Assembly: GCA_034620365.1 (NCBI GenBank)
Contig: JAQGEQ010000071.1
Coordinates: 3,472,001-3,536,000, forward strand
Direction: 5' to 3'
Source of the DNA: Pegea sp. RAD2-039
Lineage: Eukaryota > Chordata > Thaliacea > Salpida > Salpidae
DNA length: 64,000 nt
Under the pieces are notes generated by a model. That model saw only the letters and a list, made by a program, of their open reading frames with translations. It had not been told where the DNA came from and did not search any database. Shown piece after piece: positions 11,906 through 23,809 of the stretch; positions within the stretch are counted from its first letter, which is position 1; each line of letters opens with the position of its first letter. Both the position numbers and the translations under genes were made by a program.

Positions 11906-13970
11906 CTAAAAAGCAGAACGATAAGATTTCAACAAACTGTAGACTTGAGAGTTTTATTAAGTTGGCTCGGTCTCATGTATCATGATGATTATTTCAGAAA
12001 CAAATTTTCTATTTAATATTTTTCTAAATTAGGTTATTTAAAAATAATTGTAATTCATTGATGCGTAAATTTTAGAAAAGATTTTTTGAGCTATATCCGA
12101 GATAATAAATTAATCTGGTGATTCAGTTGTTCCATAGAAATTTATGGAAAAAATATTGAAATAAAAACTCTAAAAAGAATTCTAATTTAACAAAAAAGTT
12201 TTAGTTCTTGAAATCTCATATTTAAGAAAATCTATGGTTATAATTTGCAAGCTCATTTTATATACTTTTTAGAGTTTAACGTGTTCAGTACCTCCTTAAT
12301 GTACTAAAACTCATAGTTAAGCTTTGTCTGAATTGTTTGCCAAGTGTAGTACAAAGACTTAAACCTTAAATTTTTAATAATTCTTTTAAGCCAATTTTGC
12401 AGAGATCATTTGCTTCAAAAATTTTGAATAATATTGTGAACGATAATTTGCTGTCGAGAAGGAAGTACGAAAAATATTTTTGCAAAATCAAAATTCTATT
12501 TTTAACAGATATGAGCAAACCCACAACAAAAATTTTAATTAACTTTTAATATTAATTGCTCAAAACTGTTTTTTGAAAAATATTTAAGAATTATCTGAAA
12601 ACTGATAAACAATTTTAAAATTGAATTTATATTTTATTAAATCTATAAAATATACAATTTTGTCAACTCTGCATCTGTGTTTATCCAAATGTGTTAGTTA
12701 ACAAAAATTATAAAATGATTTTTTGATTTATAAACAAATTCTAAAGAATATTTCAAATCATTACAACAATTTTGATGTAAACTTTTCTGAATTAAGTCAT
12801 TTTATAAGAAATAAAAAAAAAACTTTTTTGTGCAAACACTTAATATGAATGAAAGCATTAAATAAGTTAGCTTGTGAAAATATTTTTATGTAATTGAATA
12901 TGTTCCTATTGTATTATTTATTATATACAATCTTCATTCCCAAAAATAATTGAAACTTTATCAAATGGCTTACTAGCATCTATAATTATATAAAATAAAT
13001 TTATCTCCTGAAAATATAAGATATGATATCGATAAAATAACAAAATAAATAAATTCAAACTAATATAATTTTGATCAAATATTCTCTGCCAAGGGTCGAT
13101 ACCCTCTCTTCAAATCGCTGATTTTGTATTATATCATGTTTTTACTATTTACTTTGTAACATCTGTGTTTCATTTATATAATAAAAATTAATTATTATTA
13201 ATTCTATAAGTTTCTAAGGTTACCATTAATATTTATTAACAGCTTAAAAATAATCTCAAAAGATGTTTTACTACATTGATCAAGTCATAAATACCATTTA
13301 TAACACATAAAGATGTAAGGTTACTTTTCTGATGAGTAAAAATCTTCATTAGAAATTATAAGATGGTTTCTATAAAAAAATTTGTGAGCTGAATGAATGA
13401 TTTAAGCTAGATTTATGAAATTTATTTTTGTTAAACAAAAACCGTCTGAACAAAACTTTCCCAAAAACTTACAATTTGTTGAAAGAATCATATTATTAAT
13501 ATAAAACTTTAGAGGTTATATGTTTACTTGCAGATAACTTTTCATATAAACCTGTACGGTAATACATTGTTTGGAAAATAAATTATTCAAGCTTTTTGTT
13601 TGTTAGCTTAAACTAGAAATAAAATAAATTATGTCGGTAGTTTTACGAGTATTTATCACAAACTTCTCTTTTGCTAACGGTTTTTATCACTGGAAGTTTT
13701 CATATTTGAAATGTTTCATGAAATTTCGTTGAATGAGAATCATTTCAAGAAGTGAAGAGTCCGTAAGAGTCATCGACTTCCGAATCAATCTTTTTATTAT
13801 GCGTCTGCAGCATTATTTTCTTAATAACCGACACATTTCAGATTGAAAGTTTTATGCAATGCTAAGATTCAATTTTTAGGTAAAAGAAACAACTGTATCT
13901 TCATGAATGCCAACTAAAGACACAAATGTGAAGTTGTTTAGAGTCAATAACGAAGAACAATTCAACAAAG
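11906..13970. repeat. Tandem repeat unit B (complete, about 2.06 kb)
   Basis: Starts with CTAAAAAGCAGAACGATAAG and runs to the same phrase at 13971. Unit B lacks about 120 bases present in both A and the following unit (the segment after ACAGATAT near 12510), so it carries a private deletion. No ORF of note is present and AT content is high. The unit includes a short GGGTCGATACCC-type phrase that is also in A. Confidence 0.9.
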
Positions 13971-15213
13971 CTAAAAAGCAGAACGATAAGATTTCAACAA
14001 ACTGTAGACTTGAGAGTTTTATTAAGTTGGCTCGGTCTCATGTATCATGATGATTATTTCAGAAACAAATTTTCTATTTAATATTTTTCTAAATTAGGTT
14101 ATTCTAAAATAATTGTAATTCATTGATGCGTAAATTTTAGAAAAGATTTTTGAGCTAAATCCGAGATAATAAATTGATCTGGTGATTCAGTTGTTCCATA
14201 GAATTTATGGAAAAAATATTGAAATAAAAACTCTTAAAAGAATTCTAATTTAACAAAAAAGTTTTAGTTCTTGAAATCTCATATTTAAGAAAATCTATGG
14301 TTATAATTTGCAAGCTCATTTTATATACTTTTTAGAGTTTAACGTGTTCAGTACCTCCTTAATGTAATAAAACTCATAGTTCAGCTTTGTCTGAATTGTT
14401 TGCCAAGTGTAGTACAAAGACTTAAACATTAAATTTTTAATAATTCTTTTAAGCCAATTTTGCAAAGATCATTTGCTTCAATAATTTTGAATAATATTGT
14501 GAAGGATAATTTGCTGTCGAGAAGGAAGTATGAAAAATATTTTAGCAAAATCAAAATTCTATTTTTTACAGATATTTCGGCACAAAATGTAAAGATTCAA
14601 ACTTAAATGATTAAAGTTCTTATGATATTAAGCTTTTTATAACTGAATGACACAATTTTAGAGAGAAAATATCATTTTTATGAGCAAACCCACAACAAAA
14701 ACTTTAATTAACTTTTAATATTAATTGCTCAAAACTGTTTTTTGAAAAACATTTAAGAATTATCTGAAAACTGATAAATAATTTTAAAATTGAATTTATA
14801 TTTTATTAAATCTATAAAATATACAATTTTGTCAACTCTGCATCTGTAATTATCCAAATGTGTTAGTTAAAAAAAATTTTAAAATGATTTTTTGATTTAT
14901 AAACAAATTCTAAAGAATATTTCAAATCATTACAACAATTTTGATGTAAACTTTTCTGAATTAAGTCATTTTATAAGAAATAAAAAATAAACTTTTTGTG
15001 CAAACACTTAATATGAATGAAAGCAAAATTAAGTTAGCTTGTGAAAATATTTTTATGTAATTGAATATGTTCCTATTGTATTATTTATTATATACAATCT
15101 TCATTCCCAAAAATAATTGAAAATTTATTAAATGGCTTACTAGCATCTATAATTATATAAAATAAATTTATCTCCTGAATATATAAGATATCATAAATAG
15201 ATTTCGATAAAAT
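13971..15213. repeat. Tandem repeat unit C (right-truncated)
   Basis: Head-to-tail with unit B, repeating its start and following it to about 15190-15213, where similarity stops soon after TTATCTCCTGAA. It keeps the internal segment deleted from B. With A and B it forms a tandem array of about 2 kb units whose two outer units are truncated. Confidence 0.88.
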
Positions 15214-15587
15214 ATTATGTTTTCGTTAAACAAGTTTGTGAATAACAATTAAAAAGATATGATAATATCCCAAAACATCAAATTCAATATTAATGAAAAT
15301 TTTTAGAACATTTTTTAAAATATTAAACCGACAACTCAAACCTTCGCACAGAAAACATAAAAAATTCCAATAAATTAATCATTCAAATTTCTTAGACAAT
15401 AAGACCAAGCCCCATAAAATTAATTAATATTCTATTATATAATTAATTAATAATTAATATAAGGGCTAAGTATTTTAAAAGGTTTTAAGAAATCCGATTC
15501 TGGAAGCATTTACCTCAATAATAATCTTTATTCTCAACAAACCCAAACCTGAAATAATTCAAACTTTTGAAGGTGGAGTCCTGTTCA
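15214..15587. other. Intergenic spacer between tandem array and LINE copy 2
   Basis: AT-rich DNA with runs of TAATTAAT near 15420-15460. No gene, RNA or repeat shared with other parts of the window was recognised. Confidence 0.5.
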
Positions 15588-15748
15588 TTTTTTATTTATT
15601 TATTACAATAAATGTGAAGGAGGGTGCCTAAAGAGAGCACCTCTCGCTAACACACATTCTCACAAATTAGATCTATTTGACGTGTAAACGAAAAAGCATA
15701 TGACAATGAAGAATTGCACAGAATCATAGTATTGTAAAAGAGAAAAAT

Positions 15749-18700
15749 TCACAGTTTAGAAATGGCAATGTTGGCGATATTATAACAATTCAGCTTTTTC
15801 TTGAACAGCATAAGTGATTTTGACATGACAATCTCTGATGGCAGATTGTTCCATGTACTGATTGTGCGGTATGAGAAAACACTTAATCTGGTTAACGTAG
15901 CTGGTGGAGTGGGCTTATTAAGATGTAATTTATGTCTTCTAAGTTGATATAACTTGAGGGAGGGACTAATGGAGAAAAAGTCATCAAACTGAAGATCAAT
16001 TAGGTTGTGAATAATTTTAAAAATCAGAATAAGGTCGTATTTAATTCTTCGGATTTCCAAAGTATCTAGATTGAAGAAGCTGAGACGATGCTTATAACTC
16101 TCGTATTTGATATTAAGTTTCCTGCAAACCAATCTCGTAAATGTTGCCTGAACAGATTCGATTTTTCTGATATCACCAACTTGATATGGCATCCATGCAC
16201 TGACATTGTATTCAAGAATATGGCGTATGTACAGTTTGAAAAGGTTGACGTAAAACCATGGATCTTTAGAATTAAAAGTCTTTATGATGAGGTGCACTAG
16301 CTTGATAGATTTTCCAAAGATTCTGGAAACATAACTGTGCCATTTGAAGTCAGATGTCAGAGTAATGCCGAGGTCTATGACTGAGGATACTCGTTCAAGA
16401 ATGGATCCATTGATGTAGTATTGGTTGCTGAAGTTGGCAGCTGGCTTACGGGAGAATGTTATAACTTCAGACTTTGTTGGCTGGATTTTAAGTTGCCAAT
16501 TCGCAGACCAGTTTTCTACAATGTTTAGTGCAGTTTGGAGTTTTGAGTGAGAACCAGATAATAGCTTGATGTCATCTGCATACACAAACACACTGACATT
16601 GTCTACTGTTACTAGTCTTCTGATGAGGTCTTCAATAAAAATCAAAAAGAGAAGTGGACCCAGAACGGAACCCTGAGGAACGCCGCTGGTGACTTTACTA
16701 GGAGTAGATAAAGATCTTTCTACACTGGTTCGTTGGGTTCTACCTGATAGGAAATCTTCAATCCATTTTAAAATTGAGTTGCTGATTTTTATGTTTTTCA
16801 ATACAGTAATGAGCTTGTTGTGTGGAACAGAATCAAACGCTTTAGCAAAATCAAGGTATATGATGTCACATGGAGTATTACTTTCGTAATGAGCTGTAAG
16901 CTCATTGAAAAAAGTGAGATGTTGAGTCAAAGAAGATCTTTGCTTAACAAAGCCATGCTGGACATCAGATATTAGATGATGCTCCGTCAAATGGCTAGTT
17001 ATATGGTTGTGAATGATATGTTCTTGAGTTCTGCAGATAACCGAAGTCAGCGAAACTGGTCTGTAGTTAAGTGCAGTGTTTCTGGGACCCTTCTTATAAA
17101 TTGGAGTAATAATAACATTCTTCCAAATTTGTGGAAGTCTTCCCCGCTTTAGAGTCATGTTAAAGAGTAGCGATAAGGGTAGCGCTAAAGAAGAAGTACT
17201 TTTCCTTAAAAACAAAGCTGGGATTTGATCTGGGGTGTTGGAAACTGTTGATTTTAGAGAAGAAATAGCCTTAGATACTATATCAACTGTTATGTCTGGA
17301 TCTACCATCTCAGAGATATTTGAAAAGATATTGGAGTAGGAAATAGTAGGAGTATTGCCATCATCGGTTATAAAAACCTTTTCAAATTGTTCGTTTAGCA
17401 ATTCAGCTTTATTCTTTGGTTTCATCACCAGCTGATTGGCGTTATCAAGCAAGGGAGGTAGATGAGATCTCGCCTTAAGCTTGTGATTAATGAAGCCAAA
17501 AAACGTTTTCTTGCTAGGTGAAGATAAGATTGCACTTTCCTTTCCTAAATAGAGGCTATAAACTGATTTCTTGTAGACTAGACAAAGATCTTTGTATAGA
17601 GGTTTGATGGAAGGATCTGCTTTAGTTTGTTTGTATAAGAGGTTTATCAAATGCTGTAAATTCCTTAAATATCTTGGCAAGTGTGGTTTTTTGTTGACTC
17701 TATATAAAGGTATGAACTTTTTAATTGACTCATTAACAATGTTAGTAAACCTCGAGTAGATATCATTGATGTCTTCGGTAGAGTTGAAAACAGAAATCCA
17801 GTCAACACCTGATAAAAACTTGTTTATACTGTTATAATTTCCACGATAAAAGTTCCGTATGCTTGGAATTTTAACGTTCGTAGAAAAAGTTTGTTGGAGC
17901 TTGAATTCAATCATGTTGTGATCGCATGTCAGAGCAAAAGGTTCATTTTGATCAGCGTAGATAACGTTATCAGGTTTTGATGTGATGAGAAGATCCAAAG
18001 TATTACCACTAACTTGGGTTGGAAAAGTAACCATCTGAGATAGATTATTGGCATCAAGGAAGTTTACAAAGACATGACTCAGATTGGCTAAATTAGTTTT
18101 GTCTCCATTCAAATTAAACATTTTTCCATTGAATGCTAAATTTGGGTTATTCCAATCAATTCTACTAAAATTAAAGTCTCCGAGAATATACATCTCAGGA
18201 CAAACAAGGCTTTTCAGAACCTTCAATAAGGCCTTAATAGTAACCTCATCGTTAACTTTAGACGGTGGTAGGTAGGTACATATAAAGCGGGAAAACTTAG
18301 ACTTTGAGTAATGAAAATTGAAAGCAATAATCTCAAATCCTGGGCAATCAATGGCATTTATCTTAATTCTTGAAATCATGGGTGCCAGTGATGTTTTATA
18401 GATTACACAAACACCGCCGCCTCTATCAAACAGTCTATCACAGCGCAAAGCACGAAAAAGATCACTGTCATCCAGAAAGGAGTCAGGATAAAAGGGTTTC
18501 AACCAAGTTTCGGTAATGAAAACAAATGTAAAATCTTGAGAAAGCAAAAGAGCTTTCAATTCGAAAGTTTTGTTGACAATTGACCGTGCGTTGAAAAACA
18601 TACCTAATATAAAAGAAAAATTGTCTTTTTGACACTTGTAAGATTTGGTGGTATTCTTTTGTGTACTGTTATCTTGGGCTGGAAGCATAGTATTAATAAT

Positions 18701-18796
18701 TTTGTGCGAAGAGAGGTTGAATAAGGGTGATGTGGGTCCAGTGGTTATTTTGCATTTCCGTTTTTTGAAAAGACCTTCACAATCTTTAAAGCCCAT
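15749..18796 (-). CDS. LINE copy 2 ORF2: endonuclease-reverse transcriptase, intact
   Basis: One uninterrupted frame of 1015 residues. The N-terminal AP-type endonuclease starts near residue 65 (MFFNARSIVNK), with GDFN at 206-209 and the TCDHNMIEF block; it nicks target DNA. The central reverse transcriptase has D649 in YLDFAKAFDS, SGVPQGSVLGPLLF and catalytic YADD at 739-742, and copies LINE RNA onto the nicked target. The C-terminal region ends with the usual LINE block around TWNNLPSEIV. The start is the first Met of the overlap; if ORF2 is made by -1 frameshifting, this Met need not initiate. No damage is visible, so it could still encode an active enzyme, although the copy lacks its promoter and ORF1 N-terminus. 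Confidence 0.93.
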   Translation of the reverse strand: MGFKDCEGLFKKRKCKITTGPTSPLFNLSSHKIINTMLPAQDNSTQKNTTKSYKCQKDNFSFILGMFFNARSIVNKTFELKALLLSQDFTFVFITETWLKPFYPDSFLDDSDLFRALRCDRLFDRGGGVCVIYKTSLAPMISRIKINAIDCPGFEIIAFNFHYSKSKFSRFICTYLPPSKVNDEVTIKALLKVLKSLVCPEMYILGDFNFSRIDWNNPNLAFNGKMFNLNGDKTNLANLSHVFVNFLDANNLSQMVTFPTQVSGNTLDLLITSKPDNVIYADQNEPFALTCDHNMIEFKLQQTFSTNVKIPSIRNFYRGNYNSINKFLSGVDWISVFNSTEDINDIYSRFTNIVNESIKKFIPLYRVNKKPHLPRYLRNLQHLINLLYKQTKADPSIKPLYKDLCLVYKKSVYSLYLGKESAILSSPSKKTFFGFINHKLKARSHLPPLLDNANQLVMKPKNKAELLNEQFEKVFITDDGNTPTISYSNIFSNISEMVDPDITVDIVSKAISSLKSTVSNTPDQIPALFLRKSTSSLALPLSLLFNMTLKRGRLPQIWKNVIITPIYKKGPRNTALNYRPVSLTSVICRTQEHIIHNHITSHLTEHHLISDVQHGFVKQRSSLTQHLTFFNELTAHYESNTPCDIIYLDFAKAFDSVPHNKLITVLKNIKISNSILKWIEDFLSGRTQRTSVERSLSTPSKVTSGVPQGSVLGPLLFLIFIEDLIRRLVTVDNVSVFVYADDIKLLSGSHSKLQTALNIVENWSANWQLKIQPTKSEVITFSRKPAANFSNQYYINGSILERVSSVIDLGITLTSDFKWHSYVSRIFGKSIKLVHLIIKTFNSKDPWFYVNLFKLYIRHILEYNVSAWMPYQVGDIRKIESVQATFTRLVCRKLNIKYESYKHRLSFFNLDTLEIRRIKYDLILIFKIIHNLIDLQFDDFFSISPSLKLYQLRRHKLHLNKPTPPATLTRLSVFSYRTISTWNNLPSEIVMSKSLMLFKKKLNCYNIANIAISKL

Positions 18797-19598
18797 GGTG
18801 GACCTCGAACTTTGTATTTGAAATCAGTTGGTTGCTCTTTCTGATTTCGGCTGTACGCCTCTTTTAGAAGACGCTTATTTTCTGAGCGATCATCTTCACA
18901 CATATCATGTGCTACTCTGATACCCTGGAATTTTTCGTCCTGCTTAAGTTTATACAGCTTAGCAAGAAACTTACGTTTGTCCCATCTTTCCTGAAAGGAC
19001 ACTTTTAACGGTCTTTTATGATTTGATCTTTTTGCCCCGAGTCTGGTCATTGAAACTTTTGGAGCGTCCATAGCACCAAGGCCTTGAGTGCACATTTGAT
19101 TAAAAGTCTTGATGTCATCGTCTTTATCAGTCTCAGAGACACCAAAGATGATGACATTGTTTTCTCTATCCTCCCGGTCCAGAGTAAGTTTCTTGTGCGT
19201 GTCAGTAACCTTCTTGGCAAGAAGTTGCACCACGCTAGTATTTTTTTCGGATCCAGAATTACCAACAACTGAGGCCCATGTGAGAGGCTTCTTTGTGGAG
19301 GCTTCCAGTTCATCCATGGATTTGGATAAGATCTTTTCATTGATTTTGGCAACATCGTTGCCAATTTCAGATTTTAATCTGGTCAATTCAGTGGATATGG
19401 TGTTGCTGATGTCGGACAATAGGCTTTTGTTAGTGTTGGACGAGGTAGTTGTTTTGTCCATAGATCTACATTGAATGCAGCACCAACAAAATCCCACTTG
19501 CTGCATTTTATTATTTTCAAATATATCATAATATTTTTTACTCACATCACTACAAGTGAGGTGAAACCTAGAGAGGCATTTGATGCAATCTATTGCCA
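18745..19598 (-). pseudogene. LINE copy 2 ORF1, 5'-truncated
   Basis: This copy lacks the first half of the PHD finger and all upstream sequence; its frame opens at the truncation point and continues without a break to the ORF1 stop. It keeps the last zinc ligands (Cys-x2-Cys, His-x2-Cys, Cys-x2-Cys) and the ORF1p-like region. It shows that the normal ORF1 frame runs through the place where copy 1 stops. It overlaps ORF2 by 52 bases in the -1 frame, with the same AAAAAAC heptamer at 18766-18760. Confidence 0.88.
18760..18766 (-). promoter_or_regulatory. Candidate -1 slippery heptamer A AAA AAC (LINE copy 2)
   Basis: Same heptamer, same phase and same distance to the ORF1 stop as in copy 1. 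The downstream stem seen in copy 1 is weakened here by substitutions, so any stimulatory structure is uncertain. Confidence 0.45.
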
Positions 19599-19609
19599 GA
19601 TCTAACAAC

Positions 19610-20980
19610 TTGTATTTAATATATTTGCTTATTCAATGATTATAACGACAAAAATGAAAAAGTCATTCAAAGTTTGAGCAGATCTCATAGTTTAAACCAG
19701 AAATTGGTTTTTAATATAGTAATTAAAGTATATTTTGCTTATTTCATTTTCATAAACTATTATTGATTAATGGAGTATTTTAGGCTATTAATTAAAAATA
19801 ATTGTGTCTATATGATGTTCATTAGGACGTTTTTTATCAAATGAAATAATTTTCTTATTTTCAGATCTTAGAATAATAGCACCAAAGAAGTTTTCCAAAC
19901 TAACTTTATATCAACATCTGACGGAATTTTTATCAATTCATTCAAATATAAACTAAACTCATTCAGAACAAGACACATGAAGTGATTTTTCAGTTATAAT
20001 TGTCAACCAAATTTCTTCATGAAAAACTCTTCAGGATCTGATACAAGAGCGCCAACAAAAAACAAAAACTTTCCATATAAATCTTATGAAGTCTTAGTTT
20101 TGATCACATTATTCAAATTTCGGATTGCAAAAGTTTCTAGTTTATTAGTGTCAAAAGGCTAATTCAGAATTATTAAAATAAATTAAAAAAGTTTCAGTTT
20201 AGATTTCTTCATACAATTGTTCAAATCTTTATTTTTGCCAAAGGGATATAGCACAGAAAAATCTATCAAAACTTATTATTATTTTATTTTGAGCATATTA
20301 TCATCATATATAGAGGTTAGAAGAAGTTCTTCAATCATCAAGAAAAAAACTTGCTTGTATTACAAGATAAATTTTATTATTTAAGTTATTCAAAATTTTG
20401 ATTAAATTTAATTAATTTAAATATTTTAGTTATTCAAAAATACAGAATAGAGTTTCCAATTAGTACAAAATAGCATTTGTAAGAGTCCAGCACACTCTAA
20501 TTTGATTCTATTTCAACGAGATCACTTTGAACGTTTTCTACTTCCACAGCTTTTATGTTCATTGACAGGTAGTTTTTGTGAAATTATTTAAAATTAAAAT
20601 AATACTTATCTGTTGCAGCTTTTCAGACTTTAAAGATTCGGTTTTATTAAACATAATAAGTTTGTAAAAAAAAAGAAGAAGATGATATCATAATTGAGTT
20701 TCGTTTAATAATTTTTATAACTTATTTTAAGTTTTGATTTTTTAATTGTAATCAGAAAGTGTTGACAATAAATAAAAGGTTGTCAATTGATTATACTCAA
20801 ATGTTGTTTTTATATATTGCAATATACGTCAAATTTTGTTCAAAATATATATATACAGACGTATATAGATAGTTGTCAATACAGCTTTATTGTATTTGAT
20901 TAAAATCTTATTTTTATGCAACTGAATGTTAGCTTGAAATATAACTGACTCGGAAAAATGATTTTTTTTATAAATTATTC
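19610..20980. other. Intergenic, no recognised gene
   Basis: AT-rich DNA between LINE copy 2 and the older LINE relic. No ORF, RNA gene or shared repeat was identified. Confidence 0.45.
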
Positions 20981-20989
20981 TAACTTTAC

Positions 20990-23800
20990 TCATTTATTCA
21001 ACACATGGCTGCGAGTGACAAATTTATCAGCTCTTATAGCGGACAAAAGACATATATTAAGAGTAAAAAGATAATTGGAAGGTCTTAGGAATTACAATTT
21101 ATGATTGATACAGAAATAAAAGAAACACTGTAGAAGCAGAGGTAAAACGTAAACTATGAATCAAAATATAATATGGAAAAATAGAAGAAGAAGAAGAAGA
21201 AGATGAGGAAACTGGTAGTGTTAAATATCACTCGGAAACTACTTAAAGTTTGTCTTTCTAGTATAACTTTAGAAATGTTAAAGATTACCCTATTTAAAAA
21301 GATGCTACTCCACTGGGTGCTAAGACTTATTGAGCGGTTTAATTTTGATTAAGGAGCCTCTGAAAACGTATGGGAGATTGGTATATTTAAAGTATTCTAA
21401 GAAGTTAAAATGGAAAAAAGATCATTAACAATTTTAAATAGTGGTATAAGGTCAAAAAATAGGCGTCGATAATGAAAGGATTTAACATTTAGATTATAGA
21501 ATCAGTCTTCGTATGAGAAAAAAGGGTATGCCACATCTAAAGAAAGCTTTTCTAGTGAATGATCTTTGGACGGATTCAAGATTTGTGATATCTCTTAGAA
21601 GGTGAAGACCTAATACGGAAGAGTTGAACTGTAATTTAGAAAGGGTGGACATGGTATAGAGTTTTATCAGTATCTAGATATTTCTTGTCTTAAATTATTT
21701 TAGAATTTGGCATTAAGTTAATGAACTAATTTTGAACAAATAGTTTACATGGTGAGTCCATTCTAAGTTTTTAGAGATGAAGATTTACTGGGTGATGACC
21801 TTACATCGGAAAAATTTATTGTTGCCTAAATAAAATAAGTTAGTATTAAGCTGGAGCTGAAAGCTTTACTTATTGACAGGTAGAAAGATCTGTCGGTGGA
21901 AAGCTTGAGTTGCCTCGATTGAATCCATAGATCAGTGGATTTCAAAGGAATTTGAAGAGAAACCAGTTTAGAACTAACTAAAGAGCTTGGCATCGTCGGC
22001 AAAAGCATTTAGTTTCCAGAACAATTTAGTGATGTAGTCATTGATATAAATATTGAAAAGAAGAGATCCAATAATGCTGGCATAGGGAGCACCACTGGAA
22101 ATATCACGAACACCTGATGAAGTATTATTAATGATGACTTGTTGTTATCCATCATTAAGAAATTGTTCAATCCAAGGGATAATAGTGGAGTAATGTTAAA
22201 TTGTCTAAATATTTTTACCAATATTGAATGTGAAGCTGAGTTAAAGGCTTTGTGAATGTCTGTATAAATGATATTGGTTATTAAACTACTTGATGAATCA
22301 CATACCCACTGGTGGAGACAAGAGACATAATCACGGGAGGATTTTTGAGGAAGAGATAATCAGAGAGCAAATTGTTGTTGAAAAGATAAGTTAGAATTTT
22401 CTGCAAAATGATCAATTCAAAGACTCGGTTGAAGCTACTAGTGAGAGAAATTCACCGATAGTTTAGTGGTTTTTTTTTTATCTCTTTTTTTATAAACAGG
22501 AATAATGATGGAGCTCTTCCATTGTGAAGGTACGCAACTGGAGGATAATGAGGAATTAAAGACATGTAATACAAGTTGTACTGTAAATTAGATAAGTCTC
22601 TATTAAAAGTAGGAAGAAACTTTTTCAGGTGTACGAGTTAATTTGTTCTTCAGGTTGTGCACGGCGGTGGAAATGTCAAACTCAGTGATAAGAAAGACCT
22701 CTTGTTGAAATGTTCACCTTTTAAGATCACTGACATACAAATTTTTATTTTCATCAATAAAGAGTGGTGATCTGCAGTTTAATTTTGATTTAACAAATTT
22801 ACGTGATGAGCACAAACTGTACTTTCCTTATAGTCGTGCTACTTTTGGACTTCAATTTCTTATATTTAAGTTTGTATTTTGCTTTGTAGGAGTTTTCTAC
22901 TCTAGATTTTTTGTATAAGAGATGCTTTCCAGTTAACAAACTTTTAATTTGTGGTGGAGGATTAATACAATTGAAATAGGAGAGAGCTTTTAGTGGAACA
23001 AACATTGGATTAGAATTGTTCAGAACTCATTGAAATTATCGTTAAATCACTGTAATCACTCTTTATTGATCATTCATTTCCAGTTAGAAGATGAGGTATA
23101 GGTGTTTATCTTGTTAAGTTAGCTCTATAGATGAATTAAACTGAACTTGAAAAGTGATATCAAAATGGTCGCAGATGGAAGAAAAGATAGAATTAACTGA
23201 TCAGAAGAGGAGTTTGTTAAATCCTCGCATATTACAGAATAAGAGATAATAAACGTGATCTTTGGATTAGAGGGTTCATTATTATATTGAGTTAGAAAAT
23301 TAGAAGCTGTAAAATTGAGAAAGTTGCCATAGGCGGAATCGTCTGAACAGAGTAATAGTCTAATCTATGTTAGGAGAATTAAAATATCCTAACAGGAAGG
23401 AAGGAATGCGAGTAGATTTGTAGATATCAGATAACATTGATATATTTGGAGACGTTAAAGAATGGATATAAATAGAATTAAAAATGACTTTGGGTTTCAA
23501 GTAAAAAAAATCAACACAAATAATTCCAACAGTGATCTTGAAAAAATAAGAGAAAATCTAAACTTATTGAACACATGTTGAAGTTAGACCCACTTCTACG
23601 AAGTAAGCTGGCCCCACATCCTCTGGTGTCTATTCGATCAATCCTAATAGTATCATACCCAGAGGAACATACCATTGAGTTGGAGATTTTATCAGATATT
23701 CAGTTTGATTGGAGTGGGACACAATGTCCATCTTATTTGCAATGTTGTTTCAATAGTGAATTGACAAACTTTGTAAGGTAGGTGGGTTTATCGCATTGAT
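20990..23800 (-). mobile_element. Ancient degraded LINE (second family), minus strand
   Basis: Translation of the minus strand across stops and frameshifts gives reverse-transcriptase blocks near 22100-21970: SGAPYASIIGSLLFNIYIND followed by AFADDAKLF, equivalent to VPQGSVLGPLLF and FADD of intact LINEs. Further 5' (near 23380-23360) is an endonuclease-like phrase LGYFNSPNID. The 3' part (about 21650-21340) matches 63033-63330 in inverted sense, and the terminal part (about 21080-20990) resembles 36160-36210. No long frame remains, so the element is old and inactive. It differs from the 7.4 kb and 15.6 kb family. Confidence 0.75.
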
Positions 23801-23809
23801 AACATAAAT

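Larger units (their letters stand above)
15588..19598 (-). mobile_element. CR1/L2-like LINE, copy 2 (5'-truncated, ORF2 intact)
   Basis: Same family as the plus-strand element at 7387-11905 and nearly identical over about 4 kb. It begins inside ORF1, at the point equivalent to 7863 of copy 1, as expected from incomplete target-primed reverse transcription. It ends in TAATAAATAAATAAAAAA read on the minus strand. Target-site duplications were not evident. The two copies lie in inverted orientation about 3.7 kb apart. Confidence 0.93.

Noticed and set aside
16088-16889. Plus-strand frames inside LINE copy 2
   Set aside because: Antisense shadows of ORF2; the same shadows appear opposite copy 1.
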